Assembly: GCA_030770545.1 (NCBI GenBank)
Contig: CM061102.1
Location: 13,942,501-14,006,500 of the forward strand
Reading direction: 5' to 3'
Source: Macropodus opercularis
Lineage: Eukaryota; Chordata; Actinopteri; Anabantiformes; Osphronemidae
DNA: 64,000 bases
Made by a program: the position numbers and the translations under genes. Shown in pieces: positions 51,935 through 64,000 of this stretch. The notes beneath the pieces were generated by a model, which was not told where the DNA came from, made no database searches, and was given only the letters and a program-made list of their open reading frames with translations. Positions within the stretch are counted from its first letter, which is position 1, and the number at the start of each line of letters is the position of its first letter.

Positions 51935-52250
51935 TCTGTACAGTGAGGCCTCACAGTGAGAAGGTCCCAGGTTCGATTTCCAGAGGCGACTGGTGGCCTT
52001 TTTGTGTGGAGTTTGCATGTTCTCCGTGGGTTCTCTTCGGGGTCTCCAACTGTCCATTAGTTAGGCTAATTAGAAACTTTAAATTGCCCGTAGGTGTGAC
52101 TGTGCGCACGTCTGGTGTCTATATGTGTGGCCCTGCGACAGATCTGGCGACCTGTCCAGGGTGTGCCCTGCCTCTTGCCCACAGACAGCCAGGATAGGCT
52201 CCAGCACACCCGCGACCCCTACGGGGAAGAGGCGGTAGAAATTAATGAAC
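51935..52250 (+). mobile_element. tRNA-like-headed SINE-type dispersed fish repeat
   Basis: It begins with gcctcacagtgagaaggtcc and a box-B-like ggttcgatt, continues with tgtggagtttgcatgttctc and aactttaaattgcccgtagg, and ends with gcgacctgtccagggtgtg and ggataggctccagcacaccc. I recognise this order from a very widespread ray-finned fish repeat. The head joins the 18S fragment without a spacer. It has no coding potential. Confidence 0.75.
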
Positions 52251-52270
52251 AGAAAAATTGCATCATAGCT

Positions 52271-52870
52271 GGCAAATGCACAAAACTGAATTTATAACTA
52301 TAATTTAGTCATATAACTAAAAAGAACTATTAGGAAAACAGTAAAACAAGAAATTAAAGATGCATATAACAAAAAAAGTTCATTAGATATGAAGACAAAA
52401 TCACTGCGAAGGCAGGAAAAAACACAGCTAATAATTTAAGGGTCCTAGGAAGGTTCTGCAGCATTGTTTTTATGGAAACCTCTAACCAGGCCAGAACCCA
52501 GCAGGACTAGCAAGTCCTTCGTGGACAGCCATACTTGGTCTCCCTAAGGCATAACTAAATATTCACAGTAACCATTAGGCGTGTTAAACACGGTCTTCCC
52601 CCTCCTTCATTGGAGCCAAGTGATAAGCGTTCCTGAGGACGAGCTTAGTGAACATAGTGGCATCTAGCAAAGCTTCGAATGCTAAAGAGACGAGAGGTAG
52701 CCTCTTAGCCATGAAGAAGAAACCGGCTCTGGGCAGAGAGGAAAAAATGTCAAATGATGCCAGTCTTTGGCAAATGCAGAAAACTAAATCCCTCACAAAC
52801 CAAAGTTTACTAGACATGAAAACAAAATCACTGTCAATGCAGAAAAAAAACACAGCTAATAATTAAGGGC
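52271..52870. repeat. Pair of imperfect direct repeats
   Basis: Two segments recur in the same order. ggcaaatgcacaaaactgaa (52271-52290) resembles 52769-52788. A block of about 65 bp at 52376-52442 (containing acaaaatcactg and aacacagctaataatt) resembles 52803-52870. They look like two copies of one transposon-derived sequence about 430 bp apart. Confidence 0.65.
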
Positions 52871-55800
52871 AAAACTAGGAACTACAACCACTAGAAAGCA
52901 GGAACAAATAATCAACTGGGGGGAAAACACAGAACTAACAAAGCTTACTGAGTTTAACAAGGGCTAGGGATCAGGTTATGAGGAAGCAGGACGAGGTGAC
53001 GCAGGATCAAGGAAAATACTAAAGATGTAAGTGTATATACACTGGATAACGAGGGGGAAATGACAACCAGCTGACAGGGGAAGACACAGGAAATACAAAA
53101 CACCAACAACCGAATTGTTGCAGTGTCTTCGTAACCAACAGCTGTGGTGAAAGCATCAACCTACGGATCCAACTCTCTACAAGGAAGTAATAAAAACTAT
53201 GCAATAAAAGAATTGTAGATTGTATGTTGTTGTTGTTTGCAGCCAATTGAATTGTGTCTAAAGTATTTTCAACATTTCCAGATTAAAATTTTAATTCTAA
53301 GATGCTCTTGGTAGCTGCTGTTGGGTGTAGGGTTAAAATGTTTCATAGCATCGATGACACTTGAAACATCCGAACGATCAGCTTCCATCGCTTCTTGACA
53401 GCTTCACTTCAGAGATGTTCCGTGATCAGTCAGGTTTCGATCAGCTGAAGAATGGAGCGGAGCGGCCTTTTGTCTAGACTAAACAACGCCCGGGAGCGCA
53501 AAAAGCGAGCTCGAAACAGTCTCCCCTCTTATCCACAGCGTAATCTCTTAATTGAACACTTTTTAGATACACCAAACACTTCATGCGAAGCAAACAAACA
53601 GAAAAGAGTGGAACTGTGAAAAGTGCATGACAGTGTGAACAAAGAAAGGGCACGGCTTGCTTCCGAAAACAAACAGCGAATACAGCCAGATGGATTTTCC
53701 ATTGCAGAGCTGCGTTAATGAGAGGAAGCAGGGGAGTGCTTCCCAGGGACTGCATTGTGATACTTGTGCAGTTTTGATCGAGGGAAACCTCCAAGAGTTT
53801 GGCCCTTATTTCTCCCTGCCCTTCTCAGATGGTAATCCCCACCTGGGATACCTGGAAAACAGCCGTCCAGCATCCTGCTATATGAGAGGATGTCTGATAA
53901 CGCTCGTAGATTATACTGTACATTTGACTCGACCTGCCAAACTTGATGCCAGCTACACCTAATGTGTTTCCTGCCCTGTTCCACAAATTCGTGGAACATT
54001 TTATAAATAAAAACAAATGCACAGTGCAGTCATAGGTCAGAAGTATACGAGGCCTATTGTTGGCAACAGGTAAACAAGGAGAAGAAAGAGTTGTAACTAT
54101 ATAATTCGCTGTCCTTGTTGTGTATTCGCCATTTCGCACGTTGATCGTTTGTAGCCACCAAACACATGCAGTAACAGGAAAGTGCTGCAGGACTGAACAT
54201 TACACCACAGATGGACACAATTTAACCTGTTGACGCCCAAAGGAACATCACAGTCAAAACAAACACAGCTACACATACTTTACATAAAAACTGCTGGCGA
54301 TTAAAAGCATTTGTCTTTATTCTCTTTTGAAATCTCATCATGAATTTTGCACCAAACCTAATAAAATGTGTTTAGTAAAAGCGTCTAATTTGCTTATGAC
54401 GCACTTCAAACTCACTATGTGATGGCAGTGGTGAGACTGATGCAATTTCAATTTCCAAAGCAGCTAGACTGTAAATAGCATATGATTTTTAATGGATTAA
54501 TCTATTTTTGTTTCACATGTGTGTGTTTATTTCTGTATTCACCTATTATTGTTTCTTCCTTTGTTGCACCGATCACAGATCCTTGATTACATGCATTTGT
54601 AGTGACTGGTTCATACACTAGTAAATTGGTCATTCTCACTGACAATGGAGGGAAATCCTAACAATAAAACATACAGGCAGGAGGTAAATGCCAAGCGTAG
54701 CTCTGAGAGCAAAATAAAAAGACACTACATTTATTCAGCATTTGAAGTCCCCCTCCTCTCGCAAACGCTTTATTGTTTCTTTACTTGGTTCGTGCAGATT
54801 TGTGCCCTAAGGGACTGAGGATTCTATTTCTGAAGAAAGAGAGATTCTCTTTGCTCACCTTAAATCTCAGGTTGACTCAAGCGCATACCAGCGTCTAGAT
54901 GGAGCCAATCGGCGCAAATGACACAAACGTGATGTGTGCACACATGGAGCATAAATACATTTTAAATATGTGCAAACTGTAAATTTGTAAATGAGAAAAA
55001 ATTGTTTGAATATGTGTTATTTCACTATGTTATAATTATAATTAGGGAATCATATTGCACACACTGAAATAGTATCTTAATTGTATTTTAATTGTAATCA
55101 CAATTAACAAAAGTAGTACAAAAGTGTACTTAAGTCCATGCCATCCTTTGAGGGGTCACACTTAACCTCACTGATCTCCCTCCTGTGTCAGATTGAAGCT
55201 GCACCACCTCACTGTGATCTGTGGACTCAGAGATAAATATGTGTCACCCACCCGTTGTAAATGTCCCAAATGCTGACAACAAACCTCATAAATTAACTCA
55301 GCATTTCAAAGCAACCAGAAGGTCATTGAGATATAGACGCTGAGGGGTCAGCATGCAGAGTGACCCCCTGCTGAGGCGGCCTGATTTTTGTTTTGAGAAG
55401 TGCACAAGCGGCTCAGACATGAAAAAGCTCCGTGGCTGCTGCACCTTCACTCTAAGAGGCTGAGAGGAAGTTCCCTCCTACTGCATAATGTAAACTTGGC
55501 TCCAATAAAAGCATCCGTTGGCACCTCAGTGGACAACAGGAAATCTTTGTTTATCAAAAAACATCCCGTTGTTGGCCTTGGGGTGTATGACCTCTCTTGT
55601 ACAAGAGTGGCAGCGGAGCCCCGTATTTCAGGCGCCCTATTCATTCATATAAACAACCAAAGCATGACGTATGTGTGTATATACTTGCAGTATCTGTTCT
55701 GCGTCAGACCCTCAGGCTCATGTGCCTGATGGTATGTAATGTTTAAAATACCTCTAAACATGCCAATGAGCAGGGATCTCAAATTTCCCTGTTTTTTTAT

Positions 55801-56316
55801 TTATACCCACACTGACAGAGCTGCTAAAGCGGTTTCATCGACCCAGTCAATGGGTTTTTATTATGTTCCCAGCAACAGACTTGTTTTATTCACAGTAAAA
55901 GTTCAACACATTTACATTTCATATCCTTACTATATGCCAGAAAGGGGGTATACTGTATATGGATGGCTAAATACTTGTTAAACAACCAACATTCATATTG
56001 CTTTGCACCTGCATTGGTGTAAAGCAATATAAGGCTAAAAAATTACTGAAGTTACACTTGGAGGATATTTTATACCACTTGTTTACTTGTGTACTTGTGT
56101 AAATGAAAATGAATTAAACTGAAAAATCATAGCTAGATTCCCGTTCCGTTAAAAAAAATGCATGTGACATCTGGGCAGTGAGTCCGTCAGCGTGTACAGT
56201 ACGAGCAGTACCTAGAGTCAAGTTTCTTCAATTCATGGTGTTTTGGTACAGTCAGTTTTCGGTCAAGGTGCATGTACAACACATCTCAGCGTATCTGTGA
56301 ACACAAACACCAGCTG
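52871..56316. other. Intergenic, includes exoc3l2 3' UTR
   Basis: No coding exon was recognised. Minus-strand AATAAA words (plus-strand TTTATT) near 55795-55895 could end exoc3l2 transcripts 0.4-0.5 kb past its stop. The remainder is AT-rich without obvious structure. Confidence 0.4.
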
Positions 56317-59300
56317 CTAGTCTTCTCTGTGAAGTTTATTCGTGTCCTCCGCGTTCTCAGCGGGTTGAGGCGTGGCATTTCTGCTGTTCTTCCTGTGACT
56401 CCGTCTTGGGCGGTGCTCCGAGAACCAGTTGGAGACGGTCATGGCGAGGCGGAGGAGACCCAGACTGATGCAGTGCACCTCCGACGTGATGGGGATGTCG
56501 GCAAAAAGGGCATGGTCTCGGCATACGAGGGTACTGCTGCATTCAAAGTCTTTGACGACGTTGAGGATCTCCTGGCGCTCCGCCTGCCGCATCATCCCAC
56601 GTATGTTCAGCAGAACGGAGACGTGCTTTTTCCTGCACAGAGGAAGGATATAAAAAGGATGATGAGAGGAGGAAGGAGGAAGATGGACAATGAAGGAATC
56701 TTTCTGAGTCATCTGTTTCTGAGAAGAAAAATTGGTGCCACTTTCCAAAAAGATATAATTAACAGAGTCAGCATAGTTATTTGTGCGCTGGTGTGAATGA
56801 TGCACCCCGACAACTCAATGACGGCCGCCAGCCTTTGATTTCCTAAAATACCAGGGAATGCCGTGTAGCAAACAAAAGGGATCAGGGGTGAGTCAAGCAG
56901 TGAGTTTGCATGTCTGCTATGTTTTGCCCTCCTCTTCCACACCTCGGCCTCTTTCATTCCAAGCGTGGCACCAGTCTGTCTCCTGCAGGGTGACAGGAAC
57001 AGGAAGTACTCGGCAGCAGCTTCCTGTCTGCTCCACGGAGGATTGTGCGTCACATGCGCTTGTGGGTTGCCAGCGGTCACCTGAGTATTAGTGTGTGCAC
57101 AAACACCCCCCCCACCGGAGGCCTCATCCATTCTCAAAACAGATTCGCGCTCCTCTCCAAAAATAGCAAAGTAAATGTAGAAGTGTTTTTGTGTTTCTTT
57201 TCCTTGTTTTGATCCATTGTGCCAAAAAAATAGTGTTACATTTTTCCTGTCTTATTTAAGCGCCAAAAACAGCACTCTGGAAATGTAAAAGTAAGCATTA
57301 AAGAACACACGACCTTTGAGGGTACAATAGGTACAGTACTTATGTCTATGCTTCCTGGTTGCAACATTCTACGTGTTATGTTGTTGACATCCTCACCGTA
57401 TATCTGGGAATTCTTTCACCAGGACAGCAACCTCCATCTGGATGGAAGGAGTGTCCTCCAGAAGAATGATGTCGGCTAGGTGGGAGATGGTGCTGTCCAA
57501 CCAGGATGAGCTGGAATCCTGGAGTAAGAGAGGGCAAAGAGCAAAGCAGCGTCTTGATGATCCTCTTAATTGATCAAACTGTGTATTTACAAGGTTTCTA
57601 TCATTTTCAGAAGAAGCTGTGTGGGAAACAGTTTAACAAGTGAAATAATTCAGAGTAATAATCTTTGGTACATACCATAACTTGTCATAACACTACAATA
57701 CAAACAAACACAATGGAAATCATTGCATGGGCTCGGGGATAACTTTTACAAAACAGCATCCATTCGCTGCAACACAACAGTGTGTAAAAGGGCAGAGGTT
57801 TACAGAAAAAAAGAACCTGCTCGGCTTTTCAAATCCGTTAAAAAGTCGCTTTTAAGGTGAGGAATTACTTGCACAGCAGTGAACAACCATTCAAGCAACA
57901 AACATTCAGAGGAAACGCAGAGTAGAAACATTAAAGGCCAGAGGCCAGACATTAAGATGATGTACTAAGTGAATAACAAAACTCCACCTCTGTTTTTGTA
58001 GGTCCTGTTTTCCCTCCAACTACTCAGGAAAAAGAAAGCAGAATTCTTTGGCTTGGCACTCACTAAAAATAGCCATTAAAAAGCCAACCGCCCCCTCCTT
58101 CCTCCGGTTCTCACTTTCCACACATACTTCATCTCGCTCCTCTTTATAAAAAAAAAAAAAAAGAAGGCCATCAAGGCCATCCCTGATCCACATCAAAGCC
58201 GAGCAGCTGACAGGAACAGGACGTTTCTTCTGAGCACAGCGGCTTCCTGTTGTCAACTGAGGTGATGGACACATGTTTGAACTTGCGCACAGAAAGGGGC
58301 AAATGCCACGCAGTTGCTTTACACCCTCTTCCCACTCGTGGCGAGCGCTAACGTAAGCCCGGTTCATCCATCTCCATCTCACTGACGGCAGCCGTTTTTT
58401 CAGAGCGTACTGTATCAACACCGTCTGAATTATGCCTGACCTAGGAAGTTCGAGGGTCAAGCTCCATTCACAGTCACCAATTTCTGCTTTCCCCCACCGA
58501 GCGCCACTCGCTGTTTTGAACAATAAGCATTTTGAAAAGCCTCAACTAGTCCTGCAGGTCAAGTAGGATGCACGGTTTGCGTTGTCCTCTGCCCCACATA
58601 GCCCAAACATATCTCAGTTTAATTTCTTATCCAACCCTAGACCACACTCACCAGGTCTTTGAAGAGTCCTTTTAGCTGTTTAGCCTCATCTTGCAAGCGG
58701 AAAGCCATCCTCTTCCTCATTTTGGAGGATGTGCAGATCAACCGTCCCCGCATGATGGCTCGAACATACTCCACCAGGACCCTCCGGTGCACCTCGCCCA
58801 CCAGCGTCTGGCAGCCAGTCGTAAAATTGAGGATTACTTCACACCTATTGTTTGTGTTTTTCTAACTTACGCACGTTAAACACTTATTCTGTATGTTACC
58901 TGATATGGTGGAGAGTCCATCCTTCGGAACTTTTTGAAGTGCTGTTTAATGTTGGCTTCGATGGCCTCAAAGGCCTCTGTGTTGTTCAGCCATTTTCTTT
59001 TTATCAGTTTGTCAAAGAAAGGCTGGAACAACAGATTTTGGATTAGCAGAATAATACAACATGTCACATCATGAAAGTTCTGAAGAGCAGGTTTGACTCT
59101 TCTTACGGTAGCCTAATAAATTGCATCTGTAACTTTATGTTTCTGCGCCATCAGATCGAAATATTATATTTTTGACAGCTGTAGCTACTTAGTTGAATAA
59201 AAGATGAAATGATAAAGAATTATACCTTTTAATAATTCTACAGCAGAAGTGGGAAGGAACATATCTGGCTGTGATCCTACTCACCCTTATGTGCTCGAAC

Positions 59301-62300
59301 AGTCGGTCAGTCAGCACCCTCACTGACTGGTTGATGATCCTGTCTAGGGAGGAGTCGGCTCTCAGCGCCGACTCATCGCTGCCCTGTGGGTCGCACTGCC
59401 TGCAGCGCTCCACAAAGGATCTAGAGGACAAACAGAGGCATGAAGCTCCTCGTTCAGTGAGTTCCTCCCATTCTTGCTCTCAGGTGGTGTATTTTGCTCT
59501 TTGTGTACCTGAGAGGAGGGCAACAGTTGACCAGAGCTATGGTCCTGGAAACATATCCATCCCCTCTATCTCCAAACTCTGCCTGTGTCTCGTGAAATAT
59601 CTCCACCTTTCTCTGGAAACTGAACACAGCAAAAGAAAATAATAATAGTGTATATACTTTTACTTTTATATATTTTTCCGGACCTTATTGTGGTTTGATT
59701 AAATACTGACCTGTAAAGGAAGTCAGCCAATCCATTGAGACTACAACGAGCCACTCTTGCCCCTAGAAAGTGGTTCACAGATGTGGATCTGTCCAAATCC
59801 ACCTTTAGTCTCTGAAGTTTCGAAGGACGGGCCAAACAAGACAATTCCATTCTTAGCAACACTTAAAAAAAATCATTCAGAAAAACTCTCAAAAGTCAGT
59901 TTCCAAGATGCTTTTACCTGGATTACAGAGCGCGCCAGGTGCGACTGATACTCTTCTATGTGCAGAGTCTGGGCCCATCGCCGTTCTTCTTCATCCAGAA
60001 GCTGAAACACCTCGCTTGTCACCTTCTCCTGAAATATCACAGCGAGAATTCAAACATGTCTTCTACCTAGAGTATTTAAGGAACAGATGTGGAAACATAA
60101 CCTTTCTTACCCTGACTATACTGATGCAGTCTTGTTCCAGCCTGTCCACTGTATCTTGAGGCAAAATAGGCTCCAGTGGACCATAATTGATCTGAGACGT
60201 TGTGCCAATGGCTCCTAGGACGTCCCTGGTGGGGTATAACAAATCATTACCAAAGCAGTGCAGCTTTCGTGTTTGTAACAGTTTGTGATGTGTCGTCGAT
60301 GCTGATGTGAGCAGGTGCTAAAGTTCTGTACCTGTTGTAGATGTTGTAGAACCAGTCCAGCAGCGAGTAGACGTCAGTAATCTGCAGCGGGCCGCTGGTG
60401 ATGGTCCGAAGACGTCTGGCCACAGCTCTATGGTAACTTTCCACGTACACCTGGAAAGCTGAGAACTCCTCTGGGTAAATGGATACAGCATTCCTCCGTG
60501 CTGCATCCAGGTCGTCCACCATCCGGCTCCTCAGGCGTTCCAGATATGAGGCCAGCTGCCCAGCCTGAGTGTCCACCTGATTTGGCAGACTCCAGTCTGC
60601 GGCCTCTGCCACAGCCTGCCTCCATTTCATCTTCAGTCGCCGAGGACGGTGGCTGGGCTGGACCTGGGGAAGCTCTCTCTCTGGCTTGGTCTCCTCTCTC
60701 AGCGCCCAGGCAGCATCAGCATGCTCCTCCTGCTGGATCACTAGAACCACCAGCCCGAGGTTGGGACCAGCACTGGGCTGACGGAGGGACTCCCTCAACA
60801 CGTCCCACATCTCCTTCTGCAGGGCTTCATACAGGAGCTCCACGTCCTTGGCCTTCCGCCGGCTGGAGTCCAGTGTTGCGCTGGAGCTGAGGGAGTCATC
60901 TACGGATGAGGATGGCAAGGGGCTCAGGCAGGGAGGTGTACTTGGACACAAGGTGGGAGTAAGGGTGGTCGGTGTCGGCAGGAGAGACAGCAGCTCACAC
61001 TCTCGCTCCAACTCCTGAATGTGTGTGTCGGCCAGAAGTAAGTCCCTGTGGTTGACCAACTGCAGGATCTCCAGCACTGTGAACGCAAGCAGAGATACTT
61101 GGGGGTTTAATTTGACAGAATAAATGTGAACAATGCATTTTTATGGTTATTGTAGATGTGCGTGTGCCTGACTGACATATTGTTGGTCATTCTGTACACT
61201 CTTGTGTTCCTACTGAGGCTCCCCGTGGATTGTGTGAACAGTAGCTTGGTTAAACACCTAGAGGAACATGGGGCAGGAGGAAGTGCAGTCATTTCCTGAT
61301 TTCACAGTCCGATGGTGACTGAACCCAGTGACTCAGGGATCTGGGGAGCGCTAAACTTCACGAGATAGTAGACAGGAAGTGCTGCCGAAGCTTTACCAGG
61401 ATGACTAAATATCTCTAACGTAAGAATTACGTAGGATTCTTGACCTGTAAACAGACGTTTGTGATCTAGTTGATCTTCCAGCTGATGTTTCTTAATTTGT
61501 TACCTGAGAGGGGTTCTCTAGTTTTGACCATGGGCTCCTCCTCCTCTGTTTCCTCCTCAGCCTCCTGAGAGGTCTTGTCTGACATGGACTCTCTTTTCAG
61601 CTTGCCCAGACTGACCATCCTGAGGAAGGAGGGCCGCCTGGAGTCCTCCGCCTCGCCGTCTGCGCTCAGGTCCCCACAGGGCAGGCTTTCTCTGCGCTCC
61701 TCCTTACGGCGACCTGTAAAGCTGTGGGGGGAAAAAAACAAAAACAACAAACGCTAAAATAAATTTATAAGTTTCATTGGCAGATATCGGAATGTATAAT
61801 TACAAATGTCAACTTCCTCTGGGGAATAATAAGGATCCTGAGCCCTTCTGAGACCTGTGGGTTGTATTGTCTTGTAAATCATAGCTGGAATGTTACATAT
61901 TCTTCACACATCTGCTAAACTGCGCTGCTGCTGCTGTTGAAAATAGTTCCATTCAGCACGCCCAGCATGTACACAACGAGCCACGGGAAAACAAAGGCCA
62001 TTCCTTAGAACATCAAGTTGCTATAGCATATTACATAACCGGGCAGGGAAAAAGGAAAAAGCAAACTATATGCCTTTCTGTCGCTGACCGGCAAAGACAG
62101 AAAGGGAGTTTGTATTTTTACTACTAAATCTGAAATCAGTATTCATAATGTTGTTGTTATGCATCATTTTGTGTATGTATTTGTTATACATATATTTCCC
62201 ACCCCCTCTCACCGGAGCAGTGTCATAATTCCCTCTGAGCCTCTCCGTAGTCCTGCTTTCCTCTTTTCTCTCTCTGTGGGGAGTGTATTTGAGTCTCCAG

Positions 62301-62751
62301 GATTGTAGTGGGGGGAGTTATTGTTCCCCCATACATTGCGTCCAGATTTGCGGAGCCCCTTCCCCAGTTTTCCGAGGGTTTTGAGGGGCGACACTCCACA
62401 GATCCGCTCCAGGGTCCCTCTGAGCGGTTTCCCTTTAGGGTTTCCCGCCCCGTGCCTTTCTGCGTTCACCTCGTTTTCTTCCTCTTCTCCATCACGAGAG
62501 GACTTTACGTGGACGTCCCCCATTATGAAGCCCATGCCGCCTTCGATTCTCTCGTCGTCGTCGAGGTCCACGTTGTCAAAGGGGTTCAGGTTTTTGTTCA
62601 GGTCCTTCAGGTCATTCAGTTCCTTCAGGTCTTTGAGATCATTCAGTTCTCTGACATCCAAATCCAGCCGGGGCAGGATCAGTTCACCATTTGCTCTGGG
62701 GAACTCTTGGCAGCTCTTTGACCTTCCTGGGAGCTTCTTAAGAATGGGCAT
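56317..62751 (-). CDS. exoc3l2: Exocyst complex component 3-like 2 (Sec6 family)
   Basis: This belongs to the Sec6/EXOC3-TNFAIP2 family, helical-rod proteins linked to exocyst-dependent vesicle tethering and membrane tubulation. Exons are 62751-62213, 61721-61504, 61076-60332, 60225-60111, 60028-59918, 59811-59711, 59619-59509, 59420-59285, 59022-58900, 58807-58652, 57518-57397 and 56632-56317. They are in phase and give about 930 residues. The long N-terminal region is charged and low in complexity, with a duplicated ELNDLKDLK/N heptad-like unit. The Sec6 domain starts around VLEILQLVNHRDLLLAD. Helical motifs include DVYSLLDWFYNIYNR, EEYQSHLARSVIQ, KRKWLNNTEAFEAIEA and VHRRVLVEYVRAIMRG. The start follows an acceptor (gtgtttttag) 15 bp upstream. 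The EXOC3L2 name, rather than EXOC3L1/4, follows from its place beside mark4 and ckm. Confidence 0.88.
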
Positions 62752-63336
62752 GGTTGCAACTGAATTCTAAAAACACTGTAGAGAAAATGCAGTTTGTAGA
62801 ATTTAATCCTAAATATCAACATTTTCAAAAGAGAATACATGACTAGTATGTGATGCGAAATCTGTGCTGTGAATGTAGGATTCTTCACTACGATGTGCTG
62901 AACTACCAATACTTGATTGGTGAGCAGACATCTCCAAATTGTAAAGGGATTGTTTTCTGATTCAGTGTCTTGGATGGTAAAAAGAAATACATAGAACACA
63001 AATCAGAAGAGTCCCAGTTCAAACTAGTCATCACTAAGTCCATCAATGTCAATTTATGCATTTTAACACTGTGCTGGTCTGGAAACTAGACTTTTGGAGG
63101 CATCTTATTCCTACTTCACATGTTGTCTGCATTAAGACCATATGAGCATGTGAATATTTTCACAGAAACACGTTTGGTTTGTCCTGTCTGAAGACATGCT
63201 AAGCACATGGAAAGCGTTACCTCATGTGACTGCAATATAAACAATGATGACTGTCATGTCATTTCAATTTACCAAGGAAACAAAATCAGGCAAACGCAAA
63301 AGGAATGTGTCTGTTATCCTATCATTTAAAACTCCA

Positions 63337-63359
63337 ACACACACACACACACACACACA
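63337..63359. repeat. (AC)n microsatellite
   Basis: About eleven AC units are followed by an AT-rich ATA/TAA stretch. It lies in the presumed 5' intron of exoc3l2. Confidence 0.95.
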
Positions 63360-63748
63360 TATGATAATATAACATATATAATACATATGTATAATAATAA
63401 TAACAATAAACAAACAGAAGAGACAATGACTAAATTCTAATAGAACATTTTTTTAAATATTATTTATAATACTTTCTTCATTACAACGTGCGAAATTTAA
63501 TTTCATGAAAGCAGAATTTTAACTACGGTTTAATTAGAAAATCAATCACAGAGGACTCCATGGAGCAGGTTTGTTGGGTTACTGACTGTTTCAAACTTAT
63601 TTGAAAAACCCAGCAAATGTATAGATGAGCTACATTTTGTACTGTAGAGAGCTACAATAACGTGACGGTGATAAAACTCAGGTCAACCAGAGTAAGCTTG
63701 AGGAAGAAATACCCAAAATGCCAGAATCCAAGCAGGCAGGAGACTTAC

Positions 63749-63960
63749 CTGATGAGATGGCCTTGCAGTGTTTAGTATAATGTCATCCTGGAGAGTGTCG
63801 GCTGTGCGGGCTGCCAGGCTGTGAAGTGCATGTGACTATTAGTGAATGATGAGTGCGAGAGCGTGTCTGAAGGTACTCAGTGGCTCAAGAGAGCAATGTG
63901 GTTGCCTGTGGTTTCCTGACGGACTCTATTGTGGTGGAAGGTGATATGTTTTCCTGAGGA
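63749..63960 (-). promoter_or_regulatory. Candidate exoc3l2 non-coding exon 1
   Basis: A minus-strand donor (CTCATCAG|gtaagtctc) ends at 63749 and pairs with the acceptor at 62767-62768 in front of the start-codon exon (5' UTR part 62752-62766). The upstream limit and promoter are not resolved within the window. Confidence 0.5.
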
Positions 63961-64000
63961 AAGGCCCGTCCTGTCCTTTCTCCCCGACCCCCTCCTCTCT

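Noticed and set aside
51965..51985. Box-B-like ggttcgatt as a tRNA gene
   Set aside because: No cloverleaf or box A at proper spacing; it is the head of the SINE-like repeat.
53474..54139. Several open frames of about 100 codons on both strands
   Set aside because: No splice context, no motif and mutually overlapping frames; they fit chance in a moderate-GC stretch.
56317..56805. Single 162-codon minus-strand frame as the whole last exoc3l2 exon
   Set aside because: Only 56317-56632 is exonic. A clear acceptor at 56633-56634 joins in phase to 57397, and the part beyond it has no family similarity.

Overview
The window looks like nuclear DNA of a ray-finned (teleost) fish. Genes are split by GT-AG introns, intergenic DNA is AT-rich with (AC)n microsatellites, and there are decayed fish-type LINE and SINE repeats. 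It carries five protein genes: slc8a2-like Na+/Ca2+ exchanger (minus, 661-9325), nccrp1 (minus, 18256-21058), muscle creatine kinase ckm (plus, 27299-28988), the kinase mark4 (minus, 32673-46157) and exoc3l2 (minus, 56317-62751). All exon junctions were assembled by hand from splice signals and reading phase. The five models are open from start to stop, at about 908, 233, 381, 761 (or 698) and 930 residues.

Layout. 1-660 is sequence downstream of slc8a2. 661-9402 holds its 12 coding exons. 9403-17013 is a gene-poor stretch that probably is its 5' intron, ending at a candidate non-coding first exon near 17014. 18.2-21.1 kb is nccrp1, with a decayed L2-type LINE in intron 1. 21.1-26.3 kb is intergenic, with repeats and poly-C runs, and leads into a TATA-box muscle-type promoter at 26.1-26.35 kb. 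ckm then runs to poly(A) signals at 29.28 kb. mark4 converges on it tail to tail. 46.8-56.3 kb has no supported gene but contains an 18S rRNA fragment joined to a SINE-like repeat. exoc3l2 fills 56.3-62.75 kb, with a 5' non-coding exon near 63.75 kb.

The ckm-mark4-exoc3l2 trio matches a block of human 19q13.32, where SLC8A2 also lies. The genes are not one pathway: slc8a2 is a plasma-membrane Ca2+ extruder, ckm buffers ATP in muscle, mark4 phosphorylates microtubule-associated proteins and exoc3l2 belongs to the Sec6/exocyst-like family.

Most notable points: (1) mark4 keeps the exon set for the long and short C-termini, in which an 83-bp cassette exon makes the same downstream 110 bp be read in two frames, both recognisable as the mammalian MARK4L and MARK4S tails; (2) the exchanger has lost the aspartate pair of its second Ca2+-binding domain; (3) an 18S rRNA fragment carries a perfect foldback that looks like a template-switch scar and abuts a SINE; (4) there is a possible 24-bp in-frame microexon in slc8a2.
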